64,000 bases of DNA from Acinetobacter modestus (GCF_014636095.1 NZ_BMDV01000001.1:463706-527705), one strand, 5' to 3'; shown: positions 47,933-58,859, counted from the stretch's first letter. Notes: generated from the sequence alone by a model not told the origin. A program made the numbers and translations.

Positions 47933-50560
47933 GTGACCCAAAAACTTGATCAAATGACTGCAACAACTTTATCTTCAACACCAACAAACACGACTACAGC
48001 GAAAATCAATTCTTTACCAAGCGCCTTTGAGCAGACGGATATTCAAACGACACTTAAGAAAACAGCACTTACGCCTGAACAACTCACGCATATTCTAAAT
48101 TTAGCTGAGATTCCGAGTTCAACTAAACGTATCAAACCCCTCAATAACTTTCTTGGGCAAGATCGTGCACGTGCTTCAGTAGAAGCTGGTATTTCCTTAC
48201 CATACTCTGGCTATAATATTTTTGCAGTTGGCACAGCGGGTCTCGGCAAACGTACCATGATTAAACGGTTGCTTCAGCAACACGCTAAAAGCATGCCTAC
48301 ACCAAACGATTGGGTTTATGTCAATAACTTCAAAAATCCAAGACAACCAATTGCACTACGCTTTCCTGCAGGACAAGGTACAAAATTTCAAAATGCTTTA
48401 CAGCAAACATGGCAAATCATACTAAAACAATTGGAACGTCGTTTTAGTGCTGAAAGCTATCACAATCGCATTGAACGCATTCGTCAAGATACAGGTGATG
48501 TCCAGCAGCAAGCTTTAATAGAACTCACTAAAGAAGGACAAGAACTCGATTTAAAGTTGATTTCTCGTGATGACAAACACGTCTTTATTCCAATGCAGCT
48601 CATAGAAAATGAATATCAAGAATTAACAAAAAATGATCTTGATGCGCTAAGCAGCAAAGAACGTGCTGAAATCACATCCAATATGCGTTATATGGAGAAA
48701 AAGCTAGAGCGTTTAGGATTACATCTTGGTGATTTAGAAGACGATGCTCGTGATCAAGTATCAATTTTAAACCGTGAAATTGCCACTCAAGTGGTTACAC
48801 CACGTATGGAGTCAATTTTAAATAAAAACAAAGAAGTAAAAGGTCTCGACTTATACCTAAAACATTATGCTGAAGATATTATTGATAATGTTGAGCTGAT
48901 TTTAGAACAAGAAGAAGATGATTTTACGCCTGCTTTATTTAATCGTGTTCCATCACGTTATCAAGCTAATGTAATTATTGCCAATAAGCCAAATAGTGGT
49001 GCTCCAGTCATTTTTGAAGATTTTCCAACGCACTACAATTTATTGGGTCATGTTGAGCAACTTACACATAATGGTACGATTACTACCGACTTTACCTTAA
49101 TTCGCCCAGGTTCATTACATCAAGCCAACGGTGGCTTCTTAATGCTCGAAGCGGAGCAATTGCTTGAACAACCTTATGCATGGCAAGGTTTAAAACGTGC
49201 ATTGAAATCAGGTCAGCTCAAACTTTCTTCGTTAGAACATATGCTAACATTAACAGGCAGCATTTCGATTGAGCCTGCTTCTGTTCCTCTAGATATCAAA
49301 GTTGTTTTACTGGCAGAACCTGAAATTTATTATGAAATTTTAGAAGTTGAACCAGAATTAGGCAGTGTCTTTAAAATTCGCGCAGATTTTACTGATACCT
49401 TGCAACGTAATAACAGCAATGAACAGGCCTACATGCAATTGATTGCAGACTATGTTCAAGCCGATAAATTGCTTCCATTTGATCGTTCAGCGCTCGCCGC
49501 TTTACTCACCGACTCTAGTCGTCAAGCAGAAGATCAAAGCTCTCTTTCACTTCATGCCTCTACCTTAGGTGATTTAATTCGAGAAGCACACCACCATGCC
49601 TTTAAAGCTGATGACAAAATCGTCACAGATCAGCATGTCAACCAAGCATTACATCATCGTCAATACCGCTTAGGCTATTTAAGAGAGTTATATTGGCAAG
49701 ATCTTTCGCGTGGAACACAATTGATTGAAACTTCAGGGCATCGTCTCGGTCAGATCAATGCACTCTCAGTGATTCATTATGCTGATGTCGAATTTGGATT
49801 ACCATCGCGTCTAACAGCTTCTGTGTATCAAGGCGGCGGTGATATTTTAGATATTGAACGTAGTGTCGAGTTAGGCGGTTCGCTTCATGCCAAAGGCGTG
49901 TTGCTCATGTCAAGCTTCTTAAAAGCACACTTTGGCCGTGAACAAATCTTACATTTCTCCGCAGCATTAGCGTTTGAGCAAAGCTATGGGCAAGTGGATG
50001 GTGATAGTGCCACAGTTGCAGAACTTTCAGCTTTAATTTCTGCCATTTCTCAAATTCCAATTGACCAATCATGGGCGATTACAGGTTCTATGAACCAACT
50101 CGGTCAAGTACAACCAATTGGTGGAGTAAATGCAAAAATCGAAGGTTTCTACGATGCATGTAAACTTCAAGGCTTAACGGGCAAACAAGGCGTCATTATT
50201 CCACGTCAAAACATGCAACATTTGATGCTACGTCAAGATGTAATTGAAGCGGTTCAAGCAGGTCAGTTCCATGTCCATGCGATTGAAACTATTGATCAAG
50301 CCTTAGAAATTCTAATGGCTCGTCCAGTGGGTACACTAGATAAGAAAGGTCGATATAGTAAAAATTCAATCTATGCAGCTGTTATGGAACAACTTGAGTA
50401 TTGGCAAGCAATTGAGGATGGCGAAGCTGTTGAAGATGATGAACCTAAGAAAAAGAAAAAGCGGAAAAAGACCAAAAAAGCGGAAACTGAGACAAAATCT
50501 TCAGAAGAATCTACTGTTGAAGCTAAAAGCTTAAAATCACTTCGTAAGAAGAATAGGTAA
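47933..50560 (+). CDS. Lon-like AAA protease (AAA_32/LonH type)
   Basis: An 875-residue protease with an N-terminal AAA-type region and a C-terminal Lon domain. Walker A is GTAGLGKRT at residues 100-108. The proteolytic dyad is Ser692 (VDGDSATVAEL) and Lys735 (GGVNAKIEGF), with the usual 43-residue spacing. It lacks the LonA substrate domain. A GTG start is used; GGA lies nine bases before it. The last roughly 45 residues are a lysine/glutamate-rich tail (EPKKKKKRKKTKKAE), a feature not needed for catalysis that may bind nucleic acid. A terminator follows. Confidence 0.85.
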   Translation: MTQKLDQMTATTLSSTPTNTTTAKINSLPSAFEQTDIQTTLKKTALTPEQLTHILNLAEIPSSTKRIKPLNNFLGQDRARASVEAGISLPYSGYNIFAVGTAGLGKRTMIKRLLQQHAKSMPTPNDWVYVNNFKNPRQPIALRFPAGQGTKFQNALQQTWQIILKQLERRFSAESYHNRIERIRQDTGDVQQQALIELTKEGQELDLKLISRDDKHVFIPMQLIENEYQELTKNDLDALSSKERAEITSNMRYMEKKLERLGLHLGDLEDDARDQVSILNREIATQVVTPRMESILNKNKEVKGLDLYLKHYAEDIIDNVELILEQEEDDFTPALFNRVPSRYQANVIIANKPNSGAPVIFEDFPTHYNLLGHVEQLTHNGTITTDFTLIRPGSLHQANGGFLMLEAEQLLEQPYAWQGLKRALKSGQLKLSSLEHMLTLTGSISIEPASVPLDIKVVLLAEPEIYYEILEVEPELGSVFKIRADFTDTLQRNNSNEQAYMQLIADYVQADKLLPFDRSALAALLTDSSRQAEDQSSLSLHASTLGDLIREAHHHAFKADDKIVTDQHVNQALHHRQYRLGYLRELYWQDLSRGTQLIETSGHRLGQINALSVIHYADVEFGLPSRLTASVYQGGGDILDIERSVELGGSLHAKGVLLMSSFLKAHFGREQILHFSAALAFEQSYGQVDGDSATVAELSALISAISQIPIDQSWAITGSMNQLGQVQPIGGVNAKIEGFYDACKLQGLTGKQGVIIPRQNMQHLMLRQDVIEAVQAGQFHVHAIETIDQALEILMARPVGTLDKKGRYSKNSIYAAVMEQLEYWQAIEDGEAVEDDEPKKKKKRKKTKKAETETKSSEESTVEAKSLKSLRKKNR

Positions 50561-50563
50561 AAT

Positions 50564-50600
50564 GAAAAGGCCATGTTTTTAAATAAACATGGCCTTTTTC
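50564..50600 (+). terminator. Terminator after the Lon-like gene
   Basis: Stem aaaaggccatgttt / aaacatggccttttt. It also lies at the 3' end of the converging LysR gene and may serve both. Confidence 0.9.
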
Positions 50601-51530
50601 TTAGGCTACACCCTGTAGAGATCGTCCACCAGGTAATTGAGCGAAATATTGTTTTAATGCATCAATACAACGATGCACTTTCATTGGGTATTGTTCACGC
50701 TTGGAAGTTAAAGCATGAAGGGTATATGCAGGAAGTTGCCAATCAGGTAGAACTTCAACTAAAGAACCATTAATCAGTTCTTTTTGAATGTCCATATATA
50801 GAATACGTGCAATACCATGCCCCTGCTGGCACAAGGATTTAGCAACAAAAACATTGTTTGTGCCTAAGCGTGTTTTCATATCTACATTGACAATTTCACC
50901 ACTCAAACCATGACGGAAGGCAAAATGTTGATAATTTTGCATCAAGGTAACAGGTAATAATTCGTGATTTCGTAAATCTTCTGGGCGAGTAATAGGCGAT
51001 GCTTGATTGAGATAACTTGGTGATGCAACGAGAACCTGATCAACTCTCGCTAAAGGTACTGCGGTGAGCTGATGATCATCAACACGCAGGCTCATCCGTA
51101 TTGCGATATCAATCCGCTCTTCAATCAAATCAATATAACGATGGTCTGCTTCAAAATGAATCGCTAGACCTTTATGTGCTGACATCCAATGAGATAGTGC
51201 TGGAATGACATGCAAGGCACCTAATTCAGGTGTCGTCGCAATACGTAAATCTCCAACAAGATCGTCGCGCAGTTCATTGATACGAATTTTGCCACGTTCA
51301 GCGGCAGCCAACATTTCTTGGCAACTGAGAAAAAATGCTTGTCCTGCTTCTGTAAGACTGAGTTTTCGAGTAGAACGATGAAGTAAAGTGACATCCATTT
51401 CATGTTCTAAAGAACGAATTTGTTGACTGACTGCACTTGTTGTAATTCCTAATTCTCGTGCTGCACCACTAAAAGAACTTTTTTCAACAACGCAAGCGAA
51501 GACCCCCATTGCACGCAATTGATCTAGCAT
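50601..51530 (-). CDS. LysR-family transcriptional regulator
   Basis: A 309-residue LysR regulator: winged helix at residues 1-65 (SFSGAARELGITTSAVSQQI, RSLEHEMDVTLLHRSTRKLS) and a ligand-binding domain after about 90 (LRIATTPELGALHVIPALS, IDIAIRMSLRVDDHQL). It resembles the subgroup that controls small adjacent operons, but no obvious target is divergent from it here: the next gene upstream, nlpD, reads the same way. The effector is unknown. It shares the terminator with the Lon-like gene. Confidence 0.92.
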   Translation of the reverse strand: MLDQLRAMGVFACVVEKSSFSGAARELGITTSAVSQQIRSLEHEMDVTLLHRSTRKLSLTEAGQAFFLSCQEMLAAAERGKIRINELRDDLVGDLRIATTPELGALHVIPALSHWMSAHKGLAIHFEADHRYIDLIEERIDIAIRMSLRVDDHQLTAVPLARVDQVLVASPSYLNQASPITRPEDLRNHELLPVTLMQNYQHFAFRHGLSGEIVNVDMKTRLGTNNVFVAKSLCQQGHGIARILYMDIQKELINGSLVEVLPDWQLPAYTLHALTSKREQYPMKVHRCIDALKQYFAQLPGGRSLQGVA

Positions 51531-51661
51531 AGACTTCCCTCTTAATTTATTAAAATATGCTTATTGTTCTAATTAAAGCAATCTCAATAAGTATACAGGG
51601 AAGTCTACCCTTAAACTAGCGATTATTAATAATTTATTGAAAGATTATTAATTAGGCTATT

Positions 51662-52492
51662 TTAGTTTGGTAAAACTGTCATTGGATTCACAGGCTTACC
51701 ATCTAAACGAACTTGGAACTCAAGCATGATACGTGAAGCACCTGAAGAACCCATTTCTGCAATTTTTTGACCAGCAGTCACATTATCTCCACTCTTGACT
51801 AACATCTTACTGTTATGCGCGTACGCCGTAATATAACCATCAATATGCTTAATCAAGACTAGATTGCCATATTCTTTTAGACCATCAGCAGCATAGACCA
51901 CTTGCCCATTTGCAGCAGCAAAAATTGGATCACCTTCATTACCACCGTAACGTGTTCCTTTGACGTTATTTGCCAAATTGAAACTTTGAATAATCGCTCC
52001 ATTTGATGGTTTTACCCAACGTAAACTCGAAGCAAGCGTCGTTGAAGACGGTGTAACGGGATTTGCTGAAATAATAGCTTTTGGTATAACAGGCTGTGTC
52101 TTAGGAACAACAGGTTGTTGTGTTGGTAAGTTAATCGTTTGACGTTGAATCGGCGTGGTTTGTACCACCGCTTGTGTAGATGTAGTTCGTTGTGCAACAG
52201 AACCTTTTAACCGTAATGATTGATTGACATAAATACGATAAGGCGGCGCAATATCATTCAGCGCAGCAACATCTAAATAATTCAATCCATAACGATTTGA
52301 AATTGCACTCAGCGTATCGCCTGAACGTACTGTGTAATAATTGGGTGCTTGCTGTACATAACGATTACCACCTTTTGCTTGTGGTTTTGATGCACAACCT
52401 GTAACGACAACAATGCTTGTTACTGCCATAGACAACACGATTGTTTTAATCATTTTTCGTGATAGAAAAATCGAGACATGGTTTAAATGCAT
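51662..52492 (-). CDS. nlpD: Murein hydrolase activator NlpD
   Basis: About 276 residues from the ATG at 52492 (GGGCGAAG before it); starts at 52504 and 52453 are also possible, and the last gives a textbook lipoprotein signal. The lipobox is VVTGC. A LysM domain follows (YYTVRSGDTLSAISNRYGLN, about 55-100), then a degenerate M23 peptidase domain (about 165-276). The metal ligands are lost: GTRYGGNEG in place of G-x-D, and LEFQVR in place of LHFEIR. That is typical of NlpD, which activates an amidase such as AmiC rather than cutting itself. It is downstream of surE. Confidence 0.92.
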   Translation of the reverse strand: MHLNHVSIFLSRKMIKTIVLSMAVTSIVVVTGCASKPQAKGGNRYVQQAPNYYTVRSGDTLSAISNRYGLNYLDVAALNDIAPPYRIYVNQSLRLKGSVAQRTTSTQAVVQTTPIQRQTINLPTQQPVVPKTQPVIPKAIISANPVTPSSTTLASSLRWVKPSNGAIIQSFNLANNVKGTRYGGNEGDPIFAAANGQVVYAADGLKEYGNLVLIKHIDGYITAYAHNSKMLVKSGDNVTAGQKIAEMGSSGASRIMLEFQVRLDGKPVNPMTVLPN

Positions 52493-52602
52493 CTTCGCCC
52501 TCATCGAAAAAACCTTAATTTATTTGCGCCTAAGAGTACCAAAAAAGTGAGAAAAAACGAGTTCTCACTTTCTATATTCACAAAGTTATAACATAGCCAC
52601 TG

Positions 52603-53373
52603 CTAACCATTTACATGAAGATGTAAATTGTCGAGTACAGCATAATTAGTTGCATCCATTTGAATCGGCGTGATACTGACATAACCATTCGCCACAGCAA
52701 AGAAATCAGACTGAATAGGACTTGAAGCGGATGGAGGTTCTGTAACCGCCTCACCAGCTAAACCAATCCAATAGACTTGGCGACCACGTGGATCAACATG
52801 GCTACTAATTGGTTTGGATTGTGCTCTACGACCTTGATAGGTGATTTGTGTCCCTTTAATTCGCTCGACATCAGGAATATTAATATTAAAAATATGACGG
52901 GGCGGCAAAATTGGTAGCCCATTCGCAATAAAATCATGAACCCATTGTGCAGCTTTCGCATAATGCTCTGGATGTTCATAGGAACGTACATTTGAACCTG
53001 CTAATGAAACTGCGATTGCAGGATGTTTCATTAGCCGACCTTCAAATGCAGCACCAACTGTACCTGAATATAAAACATCATCACCGAGGTTTGCGCCACT
53101 ATTAATACCGCTCACAACGAGATCAAACTCAAAATCAAATAGACCATTCATCGACAGATAAACACAATCTGCTGGCGTTCCATTCACAGCCCAAACATCT
53201 TCTGCAATCTGAACGGGTCGTAACGGTCTATCTAATGTCAACGCACTTGAATAACCACTCCGCTCACTTTCAGGTGCGACGACGACGACGCGTCCTAACG
53301 GTTTTAATGCTTGCGCTAAGGCTTGTAGTCCTGGTGCGAATACACCATCATCATTGGCGATTAAAATATTCAC
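52603..53373 (-). CDS. surE: 5'/3'-nucleotidase SurE
   Basis: A 256-residue SurE nucleotidase, active in the cytoplasm on nucleoside monophosphates. The metal-binding pair Asp8-Asp9 is in [15 protein letters not shown]. Further conserved parts are [14 protein letters not shown] and the active-site [20 protein letters not shown] then AAFEG. Its linkage to nlpD, about 110 bp downstream, is the common gamma-proteobacterial order. The pcm and truD genes of the wider cluster are not seen beside it. The start is at MNIL with a weak ribosome site. Confidence 0.95.
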   Translation of the reverse strand: MNILIANDDGVFAPGLQALAQALKPLGRVVVVAPESERSGYSSALTLDRPLRPVQIAEDVWAVNGTPADCVYLSMNGLFDFEFDLVVSGINSGANLGDDVLYSGTVGAAFEGRLMKHPAIAVSLAGSNVRSYEHPEHYAKAAQWVHDFIANGLPILPPRHIFNINIPDVERIKGTQITYQGRRAQSKPISSHVDPRGRQVYWIGLAGEAVTEPPSASSPIQSDFFAVANGYVSITPIQMDATNYAVLDNLHLHVNG

Positions 53374-53476
53374 TAAGATCCTATCTCTTCAAATGTTACT
53401 ACGTAGTTTTTTCAATTGAATTATTCAATGAATTATATATATTTGTAACTTCATAGTATTAGAAATTTATGCGGCC

Positions 53477-53851
53477 ATGAGACATTTATCGACTTTTATC
53501 CGTGTTTTAGGGGTAAGTTTTTCGCTTCTAACAGCACCAGCAATTTTTGCTGACACAACGGTTTCAGCTAAAGAAGCAGATGCACTCATCAAAGATGATA
53601 TTGCAAATGCACAAGTTCTTATTGAGATGTGTCCGAGTTTAATCGGAAAAAATGCTAAATTTGATCAAAACATCAAAAAAATGGTGAGCTCATATTTAAG
53701 TAATTATTCTGACAAATCAGCTTCACTTGAAAGTTTACAAAAAGATGGTGAATTTCAATCTTTGTTGAAAGATGCTCGCGAAGCAGCAAAAGAAGTTGAA
53801 AAACCAGAACAAAAGTCTGTATGTGACGATGTATTAAATTTTGAAGGTTAA
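53477..53851 (+). CDS. Small secreted protein, MCR_0457-like, copy 1
   Basis: A 124-residue secreted protein with a signal peptide (about residues 1-25, ending AIFA). It resembles the downstream gene in CPSLIGKNAKFDQNIKKMVSSYLSNY and has two cysteines, one in the conserved EMCPSLIGK and one near the C-terminus (KSVCDDVLNF), perhaps forming a disulphide. I associate it with the uncharacterised MCR_0457 family of Moraxellaceae, but this is from memory. It is divergent from surE. A strong hairpin terminator follows. Confidence 0.7.
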   Translation: MRHLSTFIRVLGVSFSLLTAPAIFADTTVSAKEADALIKDDIANAQVLIEMCPSLIGKNAKFDQNIKKMVSSYLSNYSDKSASLESLQKDGEFQSLLKDAREAAKEVEKPEQKSVCDDVLNFEG

Positions 53852-53867
53852 TACGCCATTAAAATTT

Positions 53868-53904
53868 GAAAGCGTTTTCAAATTTAAGATTTGAAAACGC
53901 TTTC
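53868..53904 (+). terminator. Strong hairpin between the small paralogues
   Basis: Perfect 16-bp stem gaaagcgttttcaaat / atttgaaaacgctttc with a five-base loop, followed by T-rich DNA. Confidence 0.85.
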
Positions 53905-53998
53905 GTTTAATTTCCTACAGCAAACATACAATCTACTGATATTTTTATGCTATAAGCTATTCAAATTCTTTAAGTCTTGTTTCTGAGTTTGAGTTCTT

Positions 53999-54400
53999 AT
54001 GAAGAAAAATGTTTTTAAAACACTAGGTTTATCATTTCTCATTACTTCTAGTCTTTTCACAACAACTGTATTTGCCGCAGAAAAAAAATCTGAAACTGAA
54101 AAAATTGAAGTTACACCGACGTCTGAAGGCGTGACTCCTCAAGAACTTGCTGCGATTTATGTATTGTCAGAAATCTGCCCAGATTTAATTGGCAAAGATC
54201 TAAAATTTAATAAAGCATATGACAACCTCGTCAAATCATACTTATCAAATGAACCAAATGCTGTAGACATCCTCAATAAACGTGCTAAAACCAAAGAGTT
54301 CCAAGCTCCTCTTGCTGAAGCGCGTAAAGATGCGAAGGCTGCATCTGAAGATGATAATCGTCAAATTTGCGATGATGTTCGGAATTATTATTCCAAGTAA
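53999..54400 (+). CDS. Small secreted protein, MCR_0457-like, copy 2
   Basis: A 133-residue paralogue of the preceding gene: signal peptide (about residues 1-26, ending VFA), then a Lys/Glu-rich linker, then EICPDLIGKDLKFNKAYDNL and VKSYLSN, matching copy 1, and a C-terminal QICDDVRNYYSK with the second conserved cysteine. A periplasmic helical protein with one disulphide is likely. The two copies are tandem duplicates that have diverged, mainly in the linker. Each has its own terminator, so they are probably separate transcription units. Function is unknown. Confidence 0.7.
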   Translation: MKKNVFKTLGLSFLITSSLFTTTVFAAEKKSETEKIEVTPTSEGVTPQELAAIYVLSEICPDLIGKDLKFNKAYDNLVKSYLSNEPNAVDILNKRAKTKEFQAPLAEARKDAKAASEDDNRQICDDVRNYYSK

Positions 54401-54423
54401 CTGATTAGTTACAATACTGCATG

Positions 54424-54460
54424 AAAAAGCCGACTTCTGCCGTAGAAGTCGGCTTTGCTT
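54424..54460 (+). terminator. Terminator after copy 2
   Basis: Stem aaaaagccgacttct / agaagtcggcttt with a five-base loop, then T-rich DNA. Confidence 0.85.
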
Positions 54461-54513
54461 TATCCTAAAATGCTAAGCTCATCTGCTTCATACAAGATAT
54501 TGGAACACCTAGA

Positions 54514-55662
54514 ATGACTCAAAAAAGCGCTCTTGCTGCATTATTACTTTTGCCAAGCCTTTCATATGCAGCGACTGTCCTACCGTCTCCACCAGAATTA
54601 AATAATAAATCCTATGTATTGATGGATTACGAGACAGGACAAATCCTTGCTGCAAAAAACGAAAATGAAAAACTTGCACCCGCTTCTATGACCAAAATGA
54701 TGACAAGCTACATCATAGAACAAAAACTTTTAAAGGGTGAATTAACTGAAAATGAACAAGTACGTATGAATGAATCTGCATGGTGTCGTGGTACCAGCGC
54801 TGAATCATGTATGTATGTTCCATTAAATGGCACAGCAACCGTATTAGAAATGTTGCGTGGTATTATTATTCAGTCAGGAAATGATGCTTCTAAAGCAATG
54901 GCTGAACACATTGCAGGTAATGAAGGCACATTTGCCCATATGATGAACCAAGAAGCAAAACGTGTTGGTATGGTGAATACACATTTCATCAATTCAACAG
55001 GTATGCCTGCTGAAGGTCATTACTCAACAGCTAAAGATATGGCTGTTCTTGCTCAGCACATTATCAAAGATAGCTCTAAATACTACCCGATCTATTCAGA
55101 AAAAGAATTTACGTTTAATGGTATTAAGCAAGGCAACCGTAATGCATTGCTTTATACAGATCCAAGCGTTGACGGTTTGAAAACAGGTCATACAGATGAG
55201 GCTGGTTACTGTTTAACCACGTCAAGTAAACGTGGTCCAATGCGTTTGATTTCAGTCATCTTCGGTACGCCAAGCATGAATGAACGTGCTGGACAAACTC
55301 GGACTTTATTAGCATGGGGCTTTGCAAACTTCGAAACTGCAAATGTACAACCTGCTAACCAAGTACTTGCTAAAGCAAAAGTATGGTTTGGTAAAGAAGA
55401 TAATGTTCAAATTGGTCTTGCTGAAAACTTCAACGTAACCATGCCTAAAGGTCAAGCGGACAAAATCAAAACTCAACTTGTAGTTCAACCTAAATTGAAT
55501 GCGCCTTTAGCCAAAGGTCAAGTTGTGGGTAAATTAGTTGCAAGCCTTGATGGTAAAGTCATTGCAGAGAAACCACTTGTTGCATTAAAACCTGTTGAAG
55601 AAGCAAGCTTCTTTGCTCGTCTAATTGACCATATCAAGATGTTCTTTAGTAACTTATTCTAA
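54514..55662 (+). CDS. dacC: D-alanyl-D-alanine carboxypeptidase (PBP5/6 type)
   Basis: A 382-residue low-molecular-mass penicillin-binding protein that trims D-Ala from peptidoglycan. The signal peptide ends near residue 20. The three active-site motifs are present: S58-MT-K61 (PASMTKMM), SGN (QSGNDASKAM) and KTG (GLKTGHTDEAG). A C-terminal PBP5 domain and a final amphipathic helix (FFARLIDHIKMFFSNLF) anchor it to the membrane. The name dacC follows Acinetobacter usage; dacA-like would be equally valid. A clear hairpin follows. Confidence 0.92.
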   Translation: MTQKSALAALLLLPSLSYAATVLPSPPELNNKSYVLMDYETGQILAAKNENEKLAPASMTKMMTSYIIEQKLLKGELTENEQVRMNESAWCRGTSAESCMYVPLNGTATVLEMLRGIIIQSGNDASKAMAEHIAGNEGTFAHMMNQEAKRVGMVNTHFINSTGMPAEGHYSTAKDMAVLAQHIIKDSSKYYPIYSEKEFTFNGIKQGNRNALLYTDPSVDGLKTGHTDEAGYCLTTSSKRGPMRLISVIFGTPSMNERAGQTRTLLAWGFANFETANVQPANQVLAKAKVWFGKEDNVQIGLAENFNVTMPKGQADKIKTQLVVQPKLNAPLAKGQVVGKLVASLDGKVIAEKPLVALKPVEEASFFARLIDHIKMFFSNLF

Positions 55663-55680
55663 TTTTAAATCAGTTTATTA

Positions 55681-55714
55681 AGCATTCATGCTCTTGGGCA
55701 TGAATGCTTTTTTA
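55681..55714 (+). terminator. dacC terminator
   Basis: Stem agcattcatgc / gcatgaatgct with a short loop, followed by six or more T bases. Confidence 0.9.
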
Positions 55715-55751
55715 TTTTATAATTCATCTATGTTTTATATTGATCATACTC

Positions 55752-56294
55752 ATGGCTAAGAATATTCGTCCCTATCTCGATCAAAAACCTGATGTTGATT
55801 CAAGCTGTTATGTGGATGACATGTCTGTCATCATCGGTGATGTCAAATTAGCTGAGAATGTTTCTGTTTGGCCCTTTGCCGTAATCCGTGGTGATGTCAA
55901 TTCAATTCAGATTGGCAAAAATAGTAATGTACAAGATCATTGTATGTTGCATGTCAGTCATAAAAACCAATCGAAACCAAATGGCTCTCCGCTGGTCATT
56001 GGAGAAGATGTAACGGTTGGACATCATGTGACTTTACATGGTTGCACCATTGGCAATCGTGTCTTGATCGGAATTAATACCGTTGTTTTAGATGACGTGA
56101 TTATTGAAGATGATGTAATGATTGGTGCTGGTAGCCTTGTTCCGCCACGTAAAATTTTAAAAAGTGGTTATCTTTATGTCGGTAGTCCAGTACAGCAAGT
56201 TCGTGTACTGACTGAAAAAGAAATGGAGTTCCTTCCTTACTCAGCACGCCATTATGTGAAAGTGAAGGATAATTATAAGAATATCGAAGCCTAG
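55752..56294 (+). CDS. Gamma-class carbonic anhydrase family protein
   Basis: About 180 residues from the ATG at 55752, giving MAKNIRPYLDQKPDVDSS; an upstream in-frame start at 55704 adds a hydrophobic leader that falls in the dacC terminator. The left-handed beta-helix repeats are visible (DVKLAENVSVWPFAVIRGDV, IGEDVTVGHHVTLHGCTIGN, IGINTVVLDDVIIEDDVMIG). Zinc-ligand histidines occur as DHCMLHV and GHHVTLHG. It belongs to the YrdA/PaaY group, which may have carbonic anhydrase activity. Its role here is not known. Confidence 0.88.
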   Translation: MAKNIRPYLDQKPDVDSSCYVDDMSVIIGDVKLAENVSVWPFAVIRGDVNSIQIGKNSNVQDHCMLHVSHKNQSKPNGSPLVIGEDVTVGHHVTLHGCTIGNRVLIGINTVVLDDVIIEDDVMIGAGSLVPPRKILKSGYLYVGSPVQQVRVLTEKEMEFLPYSARHYVKVKDNYKNIEA

Positions 56295-56358
56295 CTTCGT
56301 TATTATTTTTCAATCCTTTATGCATAATAAAAAGATAATAAACTTTTAGAGATATCTA

Positions 56359-57129
56359 ATGAACACTGATCATCCACATGATTGCCCTACTCCGGATGCA
56401 CTCATTAATACAACTAAGCTCAATATTGAAAAGCACGGACTGCAAATTATAGGAATTAGTGCGACAGACTATTTACCTTCTTTTAGTTATAGTATCGGTT
56501 TATATGAAAGCTATCAGCATCCTGAAATTATATGCTTTGGGTTACCTACGGACTTGGCACATACCATCATCAATGATGTCGCCAATCTGATCAAAAATGG
56601 AGAAACAATTGCTCTCAATCAAGAGTATGGCGATCAAATTTTTAAAGAAACTCGTGCTCAATTTTTGCATGTAGATGTTAAAAATATTGAAGATTATTTT
56701 GGTGCTGCTTTAAATTACTATCAACACGACAATTTTTCCGCTTTGCAATTAGTTTGGGCAGATCGTAATAATAAATTGCCTTGGGAAGATGGATTTGAGG
56801 AAAAACTCATTTATGATCAACCACTCTTAGACCGAAATACTGATTTTAAGTTCAGAGAGGCGAAAAACCTTGGTATTTTTACCACTCGACAATGGTTAGA
56901 ACATGATCAACCGATTTTAAGAGTTATTCATGATACTGATGGTGATTGGCAGTTTTTAACGGGTGACCAAGAAGCTGAAGATATTCGCCTTGTTGCTTTG
57001 GAACAAATGGTATTAAGAGATCCAACTCTGAATGAGGTTTTCGATCTGGACTACAATCAAGCAGCAGAAAGAGACTTTATGGGGGGTAAATGGGAAAGAT
57101 CAAATCTTGAAGATTATAAAGATATATAA
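56359..57129 (+). CDS. DUF4262 domain protein
   Basis: A 256-residue protein of the DUF4262 family: IEKHGLQIIGISATDYLPSF, SYSIGLYESYQHPEIICFGL near the start are typical. The C-terminal half (DWQFLTGDQEAEDIRLVALE) matches a second domain found in some relatives. It has no signal peptide or known catalytic residues. Family members occur beside defence and toxin genes in some genomes, but here it stands alone between the carbonic anhydrase and NUDIX genes. Function is unknown. Confidence 0.8.
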   Translation: MNTDHPHDCPTPDALINTTKLNIEKHGLQIIGISATDYLPSFSYSIGLYESYQHPEIICFGLPTDLAHTIINDVANLIKNGETIALNQEYGDQIFKETRAQFLHVDVKNIEDYFGAALNYYQHDNFSALQLVWADRNNKLPWEDGFEEKLIYDQPLLDRNTDFKFREAKNLGIFTTRQWLEHDQPILRVIHDTDGDWQFLTGDQEAEDIRLVALEQMVLRDPTLNEVFDLDYNQAAERDFMGGKWERSNLEDYKDI

Positions 57130-57214
57130 GGCAATTATTGTGTCTAACGATCTGACCATAGCCAAAAACGCCCAAATTTTGTAGAATACGTTTTTTAAAA
57201 TCATGGTGCTTTCT

Positions 57215-57703
57215 ATGACCGTTTGGACACCTCATGTCACAGTCGCCACTGTAGTCGAAAAAGACGGACGTTTTCTGTTTGTTGAAGAACACAGCGAAGG
57301 CTTTGTACATACCGTGTTTAATCAACCTGCGGGACATGTAGAATGTGGTGAAACTATTATCGAAGCAGCCATCCGTGAGACCTTAGAAGAAACAGGTCAT
57401 CATGTTGAAATTGATCATCTGCTCGGTATTTATACCTATACTCCACCGATGTTTCCAGATCGTACCTATTACCGTTTTTGCTTTTTAGCACATGTCACGT
57501 CAGTTGAAAAAAATGCTCAACTGGATACAGGTATTGTTGGTACAGTATGGATGAACTTAGATGAGCTACAAGAATCAGCACGTGCGCGTAGCCCATTGGT
57601 TTTAAAAGTAATTGAAGATGCCCTTGCTGGCAAAAAATATCCCTTATCGCTCATTTATGAGCACCCTTTCTCTCCCTCATTAACTTCTCATTTGGACGCT
57701 TAA
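57215..57703 (+). CDS. NUDIX hydrolase (NudJ type)
   Basis: About 162 residues from the ATG at 57215; an ATG at 57203 would add four. The Nudix box GHVECGETIIEAAIRETLEE-TG has all the consensus Gly, Glu and Arg residues, so it should hydrolyse a nucleoside diphosphate derivative. The TVWTPHVTVATVVEKDGRFL start and the link to mnmA are typical of NudJ, which acts on thiamine pyrophosphate and nucleotides in E. coli. mnmA starts five bases after its stop, so the genes form one operon with hflD. Confidence 0.9.
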   Translation: MTVWTPHVTVATVVEKDGRFLFVEEHSEGFVHTVFNQPAGHVECGETIIEAAIRETLEETGHHVEIDHLLGIYTYTPPMFPDRTYYRFCFLAHVTSVEKNAQLDTGIVGTVWMNLDELQESARARSPLVLKVIEDALAGKKYPLSLIYEHPFSPSLTSHLDA

Positions 57704-57707
57704 TTAG

Positions 57708-58841
<1,134 letters not shown>

Positions 58842-58859
58842 GGAAATTGGAAGCGAAGC

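Noticed and set aside
51662..52492. NlpD as a broken peptidase gene
   Set aside because: Loss of M23 metal ligands is the normal state of NlpD-type activators, not decay.
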